Positions 8,942-17,521 of a DNA stretch of 64,000 nt are shown in pieces; position 1 is the stretch's first letter; the number at the start of each line of letters is the position of its first letter. Below the pieces are notes generated by a model that did no database searches, was not told the DNA's origin, and saw only the letters and a program-made list of their open reading frames with translations. The position numbers were made by a program, and so were the translations under genes. The stretch comes from Paenibacillus cookii (GTDB lineage Bacteria; Bacillota; Bacilli; Paenibacillales; Paenibacillaceae): positions 111,932 through 175,931 of the forward strand of contig NZ_BORW01000011.1 in the NCBI RefSeq assembly GCF_018333375.1. The letters run 5' to 3'.

Positions 8942-9339
8942 TATGCATTCTCCTTTTTGCCATGTAAGATGTCTTCATAAATGGATTCGACGATTTGCAG
9001 CAGGCTCGCCTTATCCATGCTCCGGCATATGGCTTCGGCGATCAGCGGCCTGAATTGCTCCGCCTGCTTCTGCTCAAACTCCGGCGTAGCGGGAGGCATG
9101 CCGTCCGGATTGACGACGACGCCTTTTTGCCTGTGGATCTGAATGTAACCTTCCTGTTTGAGCAGCGTGTACGCTTTGTTGATGGTATGCAGGTTGACGC
9201 CGATATCCGCGGCAAGGCTCCGGACGGACGGGAGGTCTTCTCCCGGCTGCAGGCTGCCGCTCGCGATGCCTTCGATAATCTGATTAATCAGCTGCGTATA
9301 AATGGGAAGTTCCGACTGCATATCCAGACGGATGATCAT
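8941..9339 (-). CDS. GntR family regulator, YtrA subfamily
   Basis: A 132-residue regulator with an N-terminal GntR winged helix (about residues 7-75; PIYTQLINQIIEGI, LPSVRSLAADIGVNLHTINKAYTLLKQEGYI) and a short helical C-terminal tail of about 50 residues, the hallmark of the YtrA subfamily, which usually represses linked transporter or membrane protein genes. The ATG at 9339 is preferred to TTG at 9363 because AAGAAGGG lies 7 bases upstream. It forms a two-gene operon with the DUF1648 membrane protein, and a perfect inverted repeat about 40 bp upstream is a strong candidate for its own operator. Confidence 0.93.
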   Translation of the reverse strand: MIIRLDMQSELPIYTQLINQIIEGIASGSLQPGEDLPSVRSLAADIGVNLHTINKAYTLLKQEGYIQIHRQKGVVVNPDGMPPATPEFEQKQAEQFRPLIAEAICRSMDKASLLQIVESIYEDILHGKKENA

Positions 9340-9379
9340 AAGAAGCCCTTCTTTCGCAAACAAAATGTCAAAAGTGCAA

Positions 9380-9402
9380 CTGTTATACTACAAATATAAC
9401 AG
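9380..9402 (-). promoter_or_regulatory. inverted repeat, probable GntR operator
   Basis: CTGTTATA (9380-9387), a 7-base spacer, then TATAACAG (9395-9402): perfect 8-base arms. Position (about 40 bp before the GntR start) and AT-rich symmetry fit a YtrA-type autoregulatory operator overlapping the promoter. Confidence 0.75.
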
Positions 9403-9480
9403 ATAGAATTTTGGGTGTAAATAAGGATTTTGACCAAAGCCGCAGCTCAAAAAGGCCGCGAACGGCGGCCGGGCTTGCGC

Positions 9481-9510
9481 AAAAAAAGCGCCTGCTTAAG
9501 CAGACGCTTT
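9481..9510 (-). terminator. intrinsic terminator of the small minus-strand gene
   Basis: AGCG-C-CTGC (9487-9495), TTAA loop, GCAG-A-CGCT (9500-9508). Read on the minus strand it is followed by seven Ts. It sits 20 bp after the stop of the small ORF at 9530-9679 and supports that ORF being real. Confidence 0.8.
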
Positions 9511-9529
9511 GGTTCGCGAAGCGACAGGT

Positions 9530-9679
9530 TTATTCACGTTGTTGTTTTTGCTTCATTTTTTTCATGAGCAGCTCTTTGAAGGTTGCGTTTTGCTCCAGGT
9601 TTTCCTTTTTCCTCGATGCGATGATCTGTGGTCTTGGATACGAATGGTGAAGAGGCGCAATGCGCGGCACATTCATCAT
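9530..9679 (-). CDS. small basic protein of unknown function
   Basis: A 49-residue ORF starting MMNVPRIAPLHHSYPRPQ and ending in a Lys/Gln-rich tail (FKELLMKKMKQKQQRE) predicted to be helical. The start at 9679 is chosen because AAGGAGAG lies 5-6 bases upstream; the frame remains open further upstream without a better start. A good intrinsic terminator follows. I do not recognise the protein. The basic helical C-terminus recalls small basic proteins of Bacillota in general shape only. The good ribosome site plus its own terminator make a real gene more likely than not. Confidence 0.6.
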   Translation of the reverse strand: MMNVPRIAPLHHSYPRPQIIASRKKENLEQNATFKELLMKKMKQKQQRE

Positions 9680-9852
9680 GATCTCTCCTTCCGAAGGTTT
9701 GCTAACCCTGCATGCGTCATGGCGGCTGCAAACCGGAAGCGCCCTTATGTTTCGGCGCGGCATGTGTAGAACCATTACCCGTTTCATGGCGGTTATAAAC
9801 ATCATATTTCGAAACGCTCCATTTTGCAAAGAAGCGAAAGCGGAAACTGTTA

Positions 9853-9885
9853 CGACATTTTATGTCGCATCACATCTCCTATAAT
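9853..9885 (+). promoter_or_regulatory. promoter with palindrome upstream of zinc-ribbon gene
   Basis: CGACAT-TTT-ATGTCG (9853-9867) is a perfect 15-bp inverted repeat, followed by a TATAAT -10 element (9880-9885) about 45 bp before the start codon. The palindrome covers the -35 region, where no good hexamer is seen, as expected for an activator site or operator. Confidence 0.55.
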
Positions 9886-9929
9886 GGGCATGTAACGCGG
9901 AAAAATGAATGAAAAGAGGTTATATGTTC

Positions 9930-10145
9930 ATGGCAAAAACGAAACGGGGACGCGTATTATGGAATTTGCCGTCCAGAGGCCGGGGGACATGTCCGGTTTG
10001 CGGCAGCGGGAGGATCAAGCTTTTATATACCCGCACGAGTACGGAAGGCGCATCCATGAAAGTCTGCAAAAAATGCTTTAAAGCCACGCAAGAAAGGGTT
10101 GACGCCGCCAGCCGAAATCCGGAACCGGCCGCTCGTACGGAGTAA
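9930..10145 (+). CDS. small zinc-ribbon protein
   Basis: A 71-residue basic protein with one zinc ribbon: CPVCGSGRIKLLY and, about 25 residues later, CKKCFK. Four cysteines at CxxC...CxxC spacing should bind one zinc. The ATG at 9930 is preferred because AAAGAGGT lies 9 bases upstream; 9924 and 9909 are in-frame alternatives with poor spacing. Function is unknown; such ribbons are common in small nucleic-acid-binding or adaptor proteins. It has its own promoter-like region with a perfect palindrome, and the downstream WYL regulator gene starts about 110 bp later, so the two could be cotranscribed. Confidence 0.75.
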   Translation: MAKTKRGRVLWNLPSRGRGTCPVCGSGRIKLLYTRTSTEGASMKVCKKCFKATQERVDAASRNPEPAARTE

Positions 10146-10256
10146 GGATCAAAAATCTTCGGCAGGAAAAAGATTCAAAAACCGCTTGTATCCCAGAGCC
10201 TGCAAATGCTTCAATATAGCTGAAGGGCATGATCTTCTGACAAGGAGAAGCAAGAT

Positions 10257-11162
10257 ATGAGCAATATGCACAGGATCCACTGGTTTGACCAGCGGATTAG
10301 GGGAGGGCATTATCCGAGCAGCAGGGATCTTGCCCTTCAATTCGAAATTTCCAGAAGGCAGGCGCAGCGAGACATCGAATACCTTGCGGTTTCACTGCGG
10401 GCGCCGCTCGTTTATATAGCCAAACACCGTGGATACGGCTACGAGGATAAAACGTACATGCTGCCGCATTTGTACATGACGGAAGAAGAAAAGTCGGTGC
10501 TGAAATTTTTGGCCCGAAAATACGGGGAGTACAGCACCGATGCCCCGTCCGGCGTTCAGCGGGTCGCACACCTGCTGGGCAGGTTTGCGGGCGAGGAAGA
10601 AGGGGAGGGAGCCGGGAGGCTTCCTTATTTCGATGCCGATCCCCGGCTTATCCATATCAGCGGGCAGCTGGCGTTTGCGATCGAGCAGCGAAGGACCGTG
10701 CATCTCCATTACCGGTCCGAAAACGGAGAGTTCCGGGAGGACGTATGTCCGGTGCGTCTGTTGTCCCGATACAACGCCGATTATGTTGCAGCGTACCAAG
10801 AACATGAGGGGAAAACGCGCCTGTACCGGCTGGACGCCATCGAAAGCCTGCATGTGACGAATCGCATGTTCGAGATAAACGAAGCGGGGGACGTTCCTTT
10901 TGTAAAGGGCAGACCTCCCGCGATCCAACCTTTTACGGCCAGGCTTAGGCTGGATCGGGAGCTTCAGGGGGAGGCCTGGCATGGTTATCCGGCAAGACCC
11001 GCCGGGGACGGCTTTTACGACATCGACTTTTATGACGACGACGCGTTCCTGCAGCAGCTTACGCTGGGCGGATGGCTGAACCTGGTATCTCCCAAATGGC
11101 TGAAAACCAAGCTGCGGAACCGGTGCGGACAAATTTTAAAATGCTTGGATGGAGAGGAATGA
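10257..11162 (+). CDS. WYL-domain transcriptional regulator
   Basis: A 301-residue protein. The N-terminal helix-turn-helix (about 1-65; HRIHWFDQRIRGGHYPSSRD in outline, FEISRRQAQRDIEYL) is of the DeoR/HTH_11 type; the central and C-terminal parts (about 140-215) form a WYL domain (IEQRRTVHLHYRSENGEF, PVRLLSRYNADYVAAYQEH, TRLYRLDAIESLHV), followed by a WCX-like extension. WYL proteins are ligand-responsive regulators that often bind nucleic acid or nucleotides. Start ATG at 10257 follows AAGGAGAAGCAAGAT. Its stop overlaps the start region of the next gene, so it is the first gene of a three-gene unit and probably regulates the two paralogous proteins that follow. Confidence 0.9.
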   Translation: MSNMHRIHWFDQRIRGGHYPSSRDLALQFEISRRQAQRDIEYLAVSLRAPLVYIAKHRGYGYEDKTYMLPHLYMTEEEKSVLKFLARKYGEYSTDAPSGVQRVAHLLGRFAGEEEGEGAGRLPYFDADPRLIHISGQLAFAIEQRRTVHLHYRSENGEFREDVCPVRLLSRYNADYVAAYQEHEGKTRLYRLDAIESLHVTNRMFEINEAGDVPFVKGRPPAIQPFTARLRLDRELQGEAWHGYPARPAGDGFYDIDFYDDDAFLQQLTLGGWLNLVSPKWLKTKLRNRCGQILKCLDGEE

Positions 11163-11167
11163 TGCCG

Positions 11168-12166
11168 ATGGCCGAAGTGATTCTGCGCGGACTGGAGATG
11201 AAAAGGGAATCGAAGTCTTTTACCGACAGCCTGTACGCTGTCCTGACGGGAGCCGGGTTATTCTCCGGACCGAAATACAGGCTTTCCGCGCTGAGCGGCA
11301 TGGCCTTCATCTTTTCCGTACATGAACGGCTGCTGCCGCTTTCGGTAACGGCTTACGGGGAGTGGGGGACGGTTCATAAGCGGGCCGCCGACAGCCTCGG
11401 CATTTTTACGGTGACGGATGCAGGCAGGACGAGGCATCCCACGTTTAAGAAATATCAGCAGGATGCCGTCAAGTGGATCAAATCCAGCCTGGACCGAGGA
11501 CTCGGAGCGGTGTATTGGCTTCCCGAATTCGGCGTTATCCACGGATATGACGATGCCGACCGGATTTTTTACGTGCAGGACGGGTACTCCGCGGAAAGCA
11601 AAATCGTGTTGTACGATAATTTCGGCATCAACTTCACCCCGTTTTGGTATGCGCAAATGTTTGGCGGGAAAGTGGACATCGGGGAGAAAGACATGGTTCT
11701 GGAGGCACTCCGCATGGCGCTGGACGATTGGGAGACCCCGCATCCGGTTCCCCCGAACCGCAGCATTGCTTCCGGAAGGAAGGCTTATTCGTATTTTATC
11801 CATGCGCTGGAGCAAGGGGATTTTGACTCGTTTGGCGCCGTTTATGTTTGGGATGCCTTTCGGGGCTCGAGGACGGAAATCATGTATTTTCTGCAGGAGG
11901 CGTCCCTCATGTTTCCGGGGTTGCAAGAAGCGGCGGCATGTTACGAGCAGCTTGCGGGCATGATGGAGCAGCCGGAGCGTTGGACCGTTTCCGCGAACGG
12001 GGGCCGAACGCTCAGCCAGGAGAGCATTCCGGCACTGATCGGGGTGCTGAAGGAGGCGGAGAAGCTGGAGGAGCGGGCGATGGGCGTTTTCAGAAGCATC
12101 TCCGTCCAATATCCGGATTTGAAACGGTCGACCGTTCCGCGATGGGGACTGCATACCGCAAGATAA
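11168..12166 (+). CDS. BtrH/C39-like fold protein, probable pseudo-enzyme (paralogue 1)
   Basis: A 332-residue cytoplasmic protein with no signal peptide. It aligns over its whole length with the next gene product: MA-x-x-IL, AVLTGAG/AVLTHAG, SGMAFIFSVH, SSLDRGLGAVYW, HGYDDADRIFYVQDG. The pattern (small N-terminal motif, SxxMLxG, then xVxxGYDD) resembles BtrH N-terminal/C39-like cysteine-hydrolase folds. Where those families have HC near the start, this protein has Ser17-Phe18, and where they have the catalytic His before GYDD it has Glu120. A His at 125 next to GYDD is not in the usual place. A helical C-terminal half (about 200-332) is of unknown role. The start at 11168 matches the paralogue's N-terminus and has GGAGAGG 10 bases upstream; 11162 is possible. 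Fold assignment is by eye. Confidence 0.7.
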   Translation: MAEVILRGLEMKRESKSFTDSLYAVLTGAGLFSGPKYRLSALSGMAFIFSVHERLLPLSVTAYGEWGTVHKRAADSLGIFTVTDAGRTRHPTFKKYQQDAVKWIKSSLDRGLGAVYWLPEFGVIHGYDDADRIFYVQDGYSAESKIVLYDNFGINFTPFWYAQMFGGKVDIGEKDMVLEALRMALDDWETPHPVPPNRSIASGRKAYSYFIHALEQGDFDSFGAVYVWDAFRGSRTEIMYFLQEASLMFPGLQEAAACYEQLAGMMEQPERWTVSANGGRTLSQESIPALIGVLKEAEKLEERAMGVFRSISVQYPDLKRSTVPRWGLHTAR

Positions 12167-12182
12167 ACGGAAGGGAGAAGTT

Positions 12183-13148
12183 ATGGCCAAAACCATCCTG
12201 AAAGATTTGCGCATGACCACGGAGTCCAGATCCTACATCGATGCGATGCATGCGGTGTTGACCCATGCCGGTTGGACGTCCTGTTCCAAGGCGATGCTTG
12301 CCGGCATGACCGTTACCGGCTTCCGGTTTGCGGTCCATCGGCATTTAACCGCCGAGTCGCCGACGGCATACAATTGGGTGGCGGAAAACTTTCTCGCCGC
12401 GGATTTTATGGGAGTTACCGCTTCGTCATCCGCGGGGTTTGCCTTTCACCCGACGTTTCCGTTATATCGGCAGGAGGCGGTTGCCGAAATTAAGGCGTCG
12501 CTGGACCGGGGGATCGGAGCCGTGTTCTGGAAGGACTGCTTTGCCGTTGCAGCCGGATATGACGACGAAGAAGGCATCCTGTATTACGACGACGGCTCCG
12601 GACATGGGCTGCAGCGATTGCCGTACGGGGAATTCGGACAGAATCGTTCACCCTACTGGTATTATCAGATACTCGAAGATACGGTCGAACTCGATCCGAT
12701 CGAAATTTATAAGGAATCCCTTATGCAAGCAATCTACAAATGGGAGACGCATGACCGGATGCTCCCCGAAGCGGATTATGCCTGCGGCTCTAAGGCTTAT
12801 GATGCGATCAAGCAGGCACTCCATGGAGGTGCATTCGATCCCGTTCAGGCCGGCGAGGTTTTCGAATGTTATGCGGCCGCCAAACGGGACGTCGGCGAAT
12901 ATATAGGCGTGCTGGCGTCTTTATGGCCGCAGCTTGAACCGGCGGCTCAAGCTTACCGAAAGACCGCACAAGCGTTTCTCGACGTGCTGGGCCTCATTGC
13001 CGAGGATCCAAGCATGAAACGACAGGCCCGAAATCTCGTTCGATTATTCGATGAAGCGCAGCGTGCGGAACAGGAGGCGATCGGATTGATCAAGTCGTTT
13101 ATGCATGAACGGATCCGGAACCGCTTTGACCATGTCGGGCTGAGATAG
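12183..13148 (+). CDS. BtrH/C39-like fold protein, probable pseudo-enzyme (paralogue 2)
   Basis: A 321-residue paralogue of the preceding gene, separated by 16 bp with AAGGGAGAAG as ribosome site. Conserved blocks: ESRSYIDAMHAVLTHAG, VTGFRFAVH, FHPTFPLYRQEAV, ASLDRGIGAVFW, GYDDEEGILYYDDG. Ser17-Tyr18 replaces the expected HC pair and Cys119 stands at the usual His position before GYDD. Cys34 (TSCSK) is unique to this copy; the partner has Gly34. The second half is helical (about 190-321). The duplication is old, because identity is moderate rather than high. No known activity can be assigned. A structural, binding or sensory role next to the WYL regulator is inference. Confidence 0.7.
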   Translation: MAKTILKDLRMTTESRSYIDAMHAVLTHAGWTSCSKAMLAGMTVTGFRFAVHRHLTAESPTAYNWVAENFLAADFMGVTASSSAGFAFHPTFPLYRQEAVAEIKASLDRGIGAVFWKDCFAVAAGYDDEEGILYYDDGSGHGLQRLPYGEFGQNRSPYWYYQILEDTVELDPIEIYKESLMQAIYKWETHDRMLPEADYACGSKAYDAIKQALHGGAFDPVQAGEVFECYAAAKRDVGEYIGVLASLWPQLEPAAQAYRKTAQAFLDVLGLIAEDPSMKRQARNLVRLFDEAQRAEQEAIGLIKSFMHERIRNRFDHVGLR

Positions 13149-13204
13149 AGTTTCCGGTTGCCGGCATCGCATGAAGATAAGCACGATTCACCTCCATACA
13201 CGAA

Positions 13205-13256
13205 AGAAAAAAGGCGTCCCCGAGCCATGCATCATGGCTGGGGAACGCCTTTTTCA
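13205..13256. terminator. bidirectional terminator before acnA
   Basis: AAAAGGCGT-CCC and AGCCATG pair with CATGGCT and GGG-ACGCCTTTT around a short loop; A run on the left and T run on the right serve the two convergent units. Confidence 0.92.
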
Positions 13257-13265
13257 TTAAGCTTA

Positions 13266-15980
13266 TTATTGGTTTGCGATCATTTGTCGAAGCACGGTTT
13301 GCAGAATGCCGCCGTTGTGGTAGTAATCCACGTCCACCATGCTGTCCAGACGGGCCGTAACCGGGAATTCGAAGCTCGTGCCGTCCTCGCGCGTCGCTTT
13401 CACGGTCAGCGTCTGGCCAGGTTGCACGTCGTTGCTCAGACCCACGATGTCGAATGTCTCTCTGCCGGTCAGGCCAAGGCTCTTCCAGCCGGTTCCTTCT
13501 TGGAACTGCAGCGGAAGCACGCCCATGCCGACGAGGTTGCTGCGGTGAATCCGTTCGAAGCTTTCGGCGATAACGGCTTTGACGCCAAGCAGGAACGTGC
13601 CTTTGGCCGCCCAGTCGCGGGAGCTTCCCGTACCGTATTCCTTGCCTGCGATGACGACAAGGTTGCGGTCTTCGTTTTGATACTTCATGGATGCATCATA
13701 AATGGACATCACTTCATTCGTCGGCAGGTACGTCGTAACGCCGCCTTCCGTTCCAGGCGCAACCTGGTTGCGGATCCGGATGTTGGCGAACGTGCCGCGC
13801 ATCATGACTTCATGGTTGCCGCGGCGGGAGCCGTAGGAGTTGAAGTTTTTGCGTTCAACGCCGTGCTCTTTCAGGTACAGGCCTGCAGGGCTTGTCGGCG
13901 AGATGTTGCCGGCAGGGGAGATATGGTCGGTCGTGACGGAATCTCCGAGCAGTGCCAGTACGTTAGCGGCGTTGATGTCCTTAATGTCATCCAGCTGCGT
14001 GCCGAGGTTCTTGAAGAACGGCGGATTCTGGATGTAAGTGGATTTTTCGTCCCACTCGTACAGTTCGCCTTCCGGAACCGGAATCGCGTTCCAGCGTTCG
14101 TTGGCGGTAAAGACGTTCGCGTATTTTTTGCGGAACATTTCCGCGTTCATGGATTGGTTCATGGCTTCCTTGATTTCCGCGGAAGTCGGCCAGATATCCT
14201 TCAGATAGACAGGCTCGCCTTCCCGGTCATGGCCGATCGGATCGTTTTGCAGATCGATGTTGACCGTTCCGGCCAGCGCGTAGGCTACGACGAGCGGAGG
14301 CGAAGCCAGGTAGTTGGCTTTGACCTGCGCATGGACGCGGCCTTCGAAGTTCCGGTTGCCGGACAATACGGCGGCTACGGTCATGTCGTTGTCGGCGATC
14401 GCCTGGCTGACTTCGTCCGGCAGCGGGCCGGAGTTGCCGATGCAAGTCGCGCAGCCATAACCTGCAACGTAGAAGCCGAGGGCTTCCAGGGATTCAAGCA
14501 GGCCTGCTTTTTCCAAATATTCGGTAACGACCAGGGAGCCCGGCGTCAAGCTGCTTTTTACGTAGCCCGGTTTTTTCAGGCCGCGTTCAACCGCTTTTTT
14601 CGCCAAGATGCCCGCGCCCAGCATAACGCTTGGGTTGGACGTATTGGTACAGCTCGTGATCGCGGCGATGACGACGGCGCCGGTTCCCATTTGGCTGGTG
14701 GTGCCGTCCGCATGTTTCACGGTCACTTTCTCTTCGATTTTAGCATCGCTGAGACCGTATCCGCCTTTTTCGATCGGCGTGCGCACGATATCGTTGAAGG
14801 CTTTTTTCATGTTCGTCAGCTCGATGCGGTCCTGCGGACGTTTAGGTCCGGCAAGGCTCGGTACGACGGAAGCCAGGTCGAGCTCGATGATGTCCGTGAA
14901 CTCAGGGTCTTCCGTGTCGGCCGTACGGAACATGTTTTGTGCTTTATAGTAAGCTTCCACCAGCTCGACTTGTTCGTCGGAGCGGCCGGTGTTGCGCAGG
15001 TAGGACAACGTTTCGCCGTCGACCGGGAAGAAGCCGATGGTCGCGCCGTATTCCGGTGCCATGTTGGCTACGGTCGCGCGGTCCGCCAGGCTGATGTTGG
15101 CAAGCCCAGGGCCGAAGAATTCGACGAATTTGCCGACGACGCCTTTTTTGCGCAGCATTTCGGTGACCGTCAGGGCCAGGTCGGTGGCGGTTGCGCCTTC
15201 CGTCAGGCTGCCCGTCAGTTTAAAGCCGATGACGTCCGGCGTGACGAAATAAAGCGGCTGTCCGAGCATGCCGGCTTCGGCTTCGATGCCGCCGACGCCC
15301 CAGCCCACGACGCCGAGACCGTTGATCATCGTCGTATGGGAGTCCGTTCCGACGAGGGAGTCAGGGTAGACGACGGTTTCGCCGTCAACCGTTTTGGTGG
15401 CTGCCACGGACGCAAGGTATTCCAGGTTGACCTGGTGAACGATCCCCGTTGCCGGCGGAACCGCGCGGAAGTTATTGAACGCCGTTTGCGCCCAGCGCAG
15501 GAAGCGGTAGCGCTCTTCGTTGCGCTCGAATTCGACTTCCATGTTATAGTTCAGCGCCTGGGGTGTGCCGAAGGCGTCAACCATAACGGAGTGGTCGATA
15601 ACGAGGTCGACCGGTACGAGCGGGTTGATCTTCTTCGGATCGCCGCCGGCTTTTTTCACGGTGTCGCGCATCGCGGCCAAGTCGACGACGACCGGAACGC
15701 CGGTGAAGTCCTGAAGTACGATCCGCGCAGGGATAAACGGAATTTCTTTGTTGCGGCCTACGCCTTCGTTCCATTTTGCCAGCTGTTTGATATGCTCCTC
15801 GGTAATCGCGCGGCCGTCAAATTGGCGGACGGCGGCTTCCAGAAGCACTCTGATCGAGAACGGGAGCTTGGAAATGCTGCCGAGTCCCTGTTCTTCAAGC
15901 GCCTTCAGGCTGTAGTAGCGGTATGTTTTGCCGCCGACTTCCAGGCTGCGGGCTGTGGAGAATTGATCCTTTGCTGTCAT
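13266..15980 (-). CDS. acnA: aconitate hydratase AcnA
   Basis: A 904-residue cytoplasmic aconitase (IRP1/AcnA type) that interconverts citrate and isocitrate in the TCA cycle. The [4Fe-4S] ligands lie in [10 protein letters not shown] and [12 protein letters not shown]; the swivel domain (about 680-900) has [29 protein letters not shown] and [14 protein letters not shown]. Length and motifs are complete. The ATG at 15980 follows AAGGAGGTACATGT. It is monocistronic, with its own promoter (TTTACT-17-TATACT, minus strand) and a perfect inverted repeat at 16064-16082 in the 5' untranslated region. In Bacillus aconitase also binds RNA; whether this one does cannot be seen. IclR control is inferred from the shared operator. 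Confidence 0.98.
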   Translation of the reverse strand: MTAKDQFSTARSLEVGGKTYRYYSLKALEEQGLGSISKLPFSIRVLLEAAVRQFDGRAITEEHIKQLAKWNEGVGRNKEIPFIPARIVLQDFTGVPVVVDLAAMRDTVKKAGGDPKKINPLVPVDLVIDHSVMVDAFGTPQALNYNMEVEFERNEERYRFLRWAQTAFNNFRAVPPATGIVHQVNLEYLASVAATKTVDGETVVYPDSLVGTDSHTTMINGLGVVGWGVGGIEAEAGMLGQPLYFVTPDVIGFKLTGSLTEGATATDLALTVTEMLRKKGVVGKFVEFFGPGLANISLADRATVANMAPEYGATIGFFPVDGETLSYLRNTGRSDEQVELVEAYYKAQNMFRTADTEDPEFTDIIELDLASVVPSLAGPKRPQDRIELTNMKKAFNDIVRTPIEKGGYGLSDAKIEEKVTVKHADGTTSQMGTGAVVIAAITSCTNTSNPSVMLGAGILAKKAVERGLKKPGYVKSSLTPGSLVVTEYLEKAGLLESLEALGFYVAGYGCATCIGNSGPLPDEVSQAIADNDMTVAAVLSGNRNFEGRVHAQVKANYLASPPLVVAYALAGTVNIDLQNDPIGHDREGEPVYLKDIWPTSAEIKEAMNQSMNAEMFRKKYANVFTANERWNAIPVPEGELYEWDEKSTYIQNPPFFKNLGTQLDDIKDINAANVLALLGDSVTTDHISPAGNISPTSPAGLYLKEHGVERKNFNSYGSRRGNHEVMMRGTFANIRIRNQVAPGTEGGVTTYLPTNEVMSIYDASMKYQNEDRNLVVIAGKEYGTGSSRDWAAKGTFLLGVKAVIAESFERIHRSNLVGMGVLPLQFQEGTGWKSLGLTGRETFDIVGLSNDVQPGQTLTVKATREDGTSFEFPVTARLDSMVDVDYYHNGGILQTVLRQMIANQ

Positions 15981-16063
15981 ACATGTACCTCCTTAAAAAT
16001 GTGCTCTCGTGAACATTTTCGGTGGGATGCGGTAAGCGATAAGGGCAATCACTTTGCCGTTCC

Positions 16064-16139
16064 TGTTTCACTAGATGAAACATAATTTCAAAATAGTGAG
16101 GTTTGCTTTTAGTATACCGTTTACAAGCCGGGGAGTAAA
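16064..16139 (-). promoter_or_regulatory. acnA promoter with inverted repeat shared with the IclR gene
   Basis: On the minus strand, TTTACT (16139-16134) and TATACT (16116-16111) are 17 bp apart. Downstream of the start point lies TGTTTCA (16064-16070), CTAGA, TGAAACA (16076-16082). The 7-base arms are identical to those at 3147-3165 before the IclR gene; only the 5-base spacer differs. Position downstream of the promoter suits repression by blocking elongation or initiation. Confidence 0.75.
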
Positions 16140-16436
16140 GAACTTTTTGCGTCTATTTATATGAAACGAAAGGTGGGATAAAAGGAAGAAGGACGACTGT
16201 CCGGGAGGCCTCCCGATCCTTGCGGCGCCAAGGAATTCGCATGCCCCAAAAACCGCCGAATATCATTCTTTCCCCGGGCCGCCCCTTTCAACCGCGGATG
16301 AACTGAAGTTCATAGCGGCTCGTTTCGGTTCATATACGTTATATTAGGAAGCCGTTTCATGGCTTGTTCAAGCCTGAAGCCCGTTCAGGGCTTAAAAACG
16401 GCTGCAAGTAACGGAAACGAGAGGGGATTAGAGCGG
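16140..16436. other. divergent intergenic region between acnA and amidase gene
   Basis: No gene is seen. It holds a 14-bp perfect palindrome CGGGAGGCCTCCCG (16202-16215) with no evident partner promoter, and a weak AT-rich -10-like TATATT near 16343 that may serve the amidase-domain gene. A single TGAAAC half-site lies near 16161. Confidence 0.5.
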
Positions 16437-17453
16437 ATGGAGAAGGAATGGAAACAGACACTCTACACCTATGTGAACCAATATAATCAGCTGCAGATCG
16501 ATTACCGGTCGCAGCAAGGGGAGCAGGTCGTCACCGACCCGGGTTATCTGATGGCCAAGGCGGAGCGTTCCTTCCGGCTTTCGCAATGGTACGAAGCGCG
16601 CGGGGCCCGGCCGCTTCGCAGCGAAACAAGGGCCAAGCTGCTGCGGACGATCCAGGACGCCCCGGATCAAGCGGTCGTCGACGTGCAGCTCCATGTGCAG
16701 CTTATTTATGAAAAAGGAGGGGTGACCCATGCGGAGGAAACGATCCAGAGGGAGCGCCTGACGCTGATCCGCGACGGCGACGATTGGGTCATCGTGTCCG
16801 TGGAACATCTCACGCCGGAAAAGCATCCGTCGGCGGCGGGCATCGACGTCTTGGCGGAACCGCAGCAGTCCGGTTACCCGTCCTACGGCAGCAGTCCCCA
16901 GCCTTACCTGAACCCGTACATCCTGGGCGGGGGAATCAACCGGAAGTCCGTCCGGTACCGCCGGGAGGAAGCGGCTGCGTATGCCGACCGCTGGTGGAAT
17001 TCCTACAATCCCGAGTTTGCGGTTTTCGACGTGGATTGCACGAATTACATCTCCCAATGTCTCTTTGCAGGCGGTGCGCCAATCAACTATACTGGTAGAA
17101 GAGAAACGGGCTGGTGGTACAAGGGATATGTCGGCGGCAAGGAATGGTGGAGCTACAGTTGGGCCGTGTCCAACGCGTTGTCCGCTTTTCTTGCGGCAAG
17201 CACCTGGGGAACCCGGGGGGAACTGGTGGAACGTCCGGAGCAGCTGATGCTCGGCGACGTCATTTTTTATGATTGGGACGGGGACGGCTCCTTCCAGCAT
17301 TCGACGATCGTCACCGCTTTCGATGCCGGCGGGCAGCCGCTGGTGAACGCGCACACGGTCAGCAGCCGGCACCGTTACTGGGATTACAGGGATTCCTATG
17401 CGTGGACCGAAAATACCGCGTACCGTTTTTTGCATATCCCGGACTACTTCTAG
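16437..17453 (+). CDS. amidase-domain (Amidase_6) cysteine hydrolase
   Basis: A 338-residue protein without an obvious signal peptide. The N-terminal half (about 1-150) is a helical/alpha-beta region of unknown role; the C-terminal half (about 180-335) is a putative amidase domain typical of Bacillota: RREEAAAYADRWWNSYNPEF (in outline), DVDCTNYISQC with the likely catalytic Cys, GDVIFYDWDGDGSFQHS with the likely His, and a WTENTAYRFLHIP end. The family is thought to act on cell-wall or spore peptides, without firm biochemical proof. The ATG at 16437 is chosen with GAGAGGGG about 11 bases upstream. It is followed 69 bp later by ddl on the same strand, a cell-wall neighbour that agrees with an envelope role. 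Confidence 0.88.
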   Translation: MEKEWKQTLYTYVNQYNQLQIDYRSQQGEQVVTDPGYLMAKAERSFRLSQWYEARGARPLRSETRAKLLRTIQDAPDQAVVDVQLHVQLIYEKGGVTHAEETIQRERLTLIRDGDDWVIVSVEHLTPEKHPSAAGIDVLAEPQQSGYPSYGSSPQPYLNPYILGGGINRKSVRYRREEAAAYADRWWNSYNPEFAVFDVDCTNYISQCLFAGGAPINYTGRRETGWWYKGYVGGKEWWSYSWAVSNALSAFLAASTWGTRGELVERPEQLMLGDVIFYDWDGDGSFQHSTIVTAFDAGGQPLVNAHTVSSRHRYWDYRDSYAWTENTAYRFLHIPDYF

Positions 17454-17521
17454 AGCGTTATAATGATAAGGTACGACAGCAGGAGCAGCCTGCAATACAG
17501 TAAAAAAGAGAGAGGTTAGGC

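Noticed and set aside
13158..16085. 975-residue plus-strand ORF antisense to acnA
   Set aside because: It is the shadow of a GC-rich, strongly conserved gene on the opposite strand, has no ribosome site and reads as low-complexity Arg/Ala/His-rich sequence.
16202..16215. perfect GC-rich palindrome CGGGAGGCCTCCCG as an operator
   Set aside because: No promoter or regulator can be linked to it, and it has no T run for a terminator; recorded only as part of the intergenic region.
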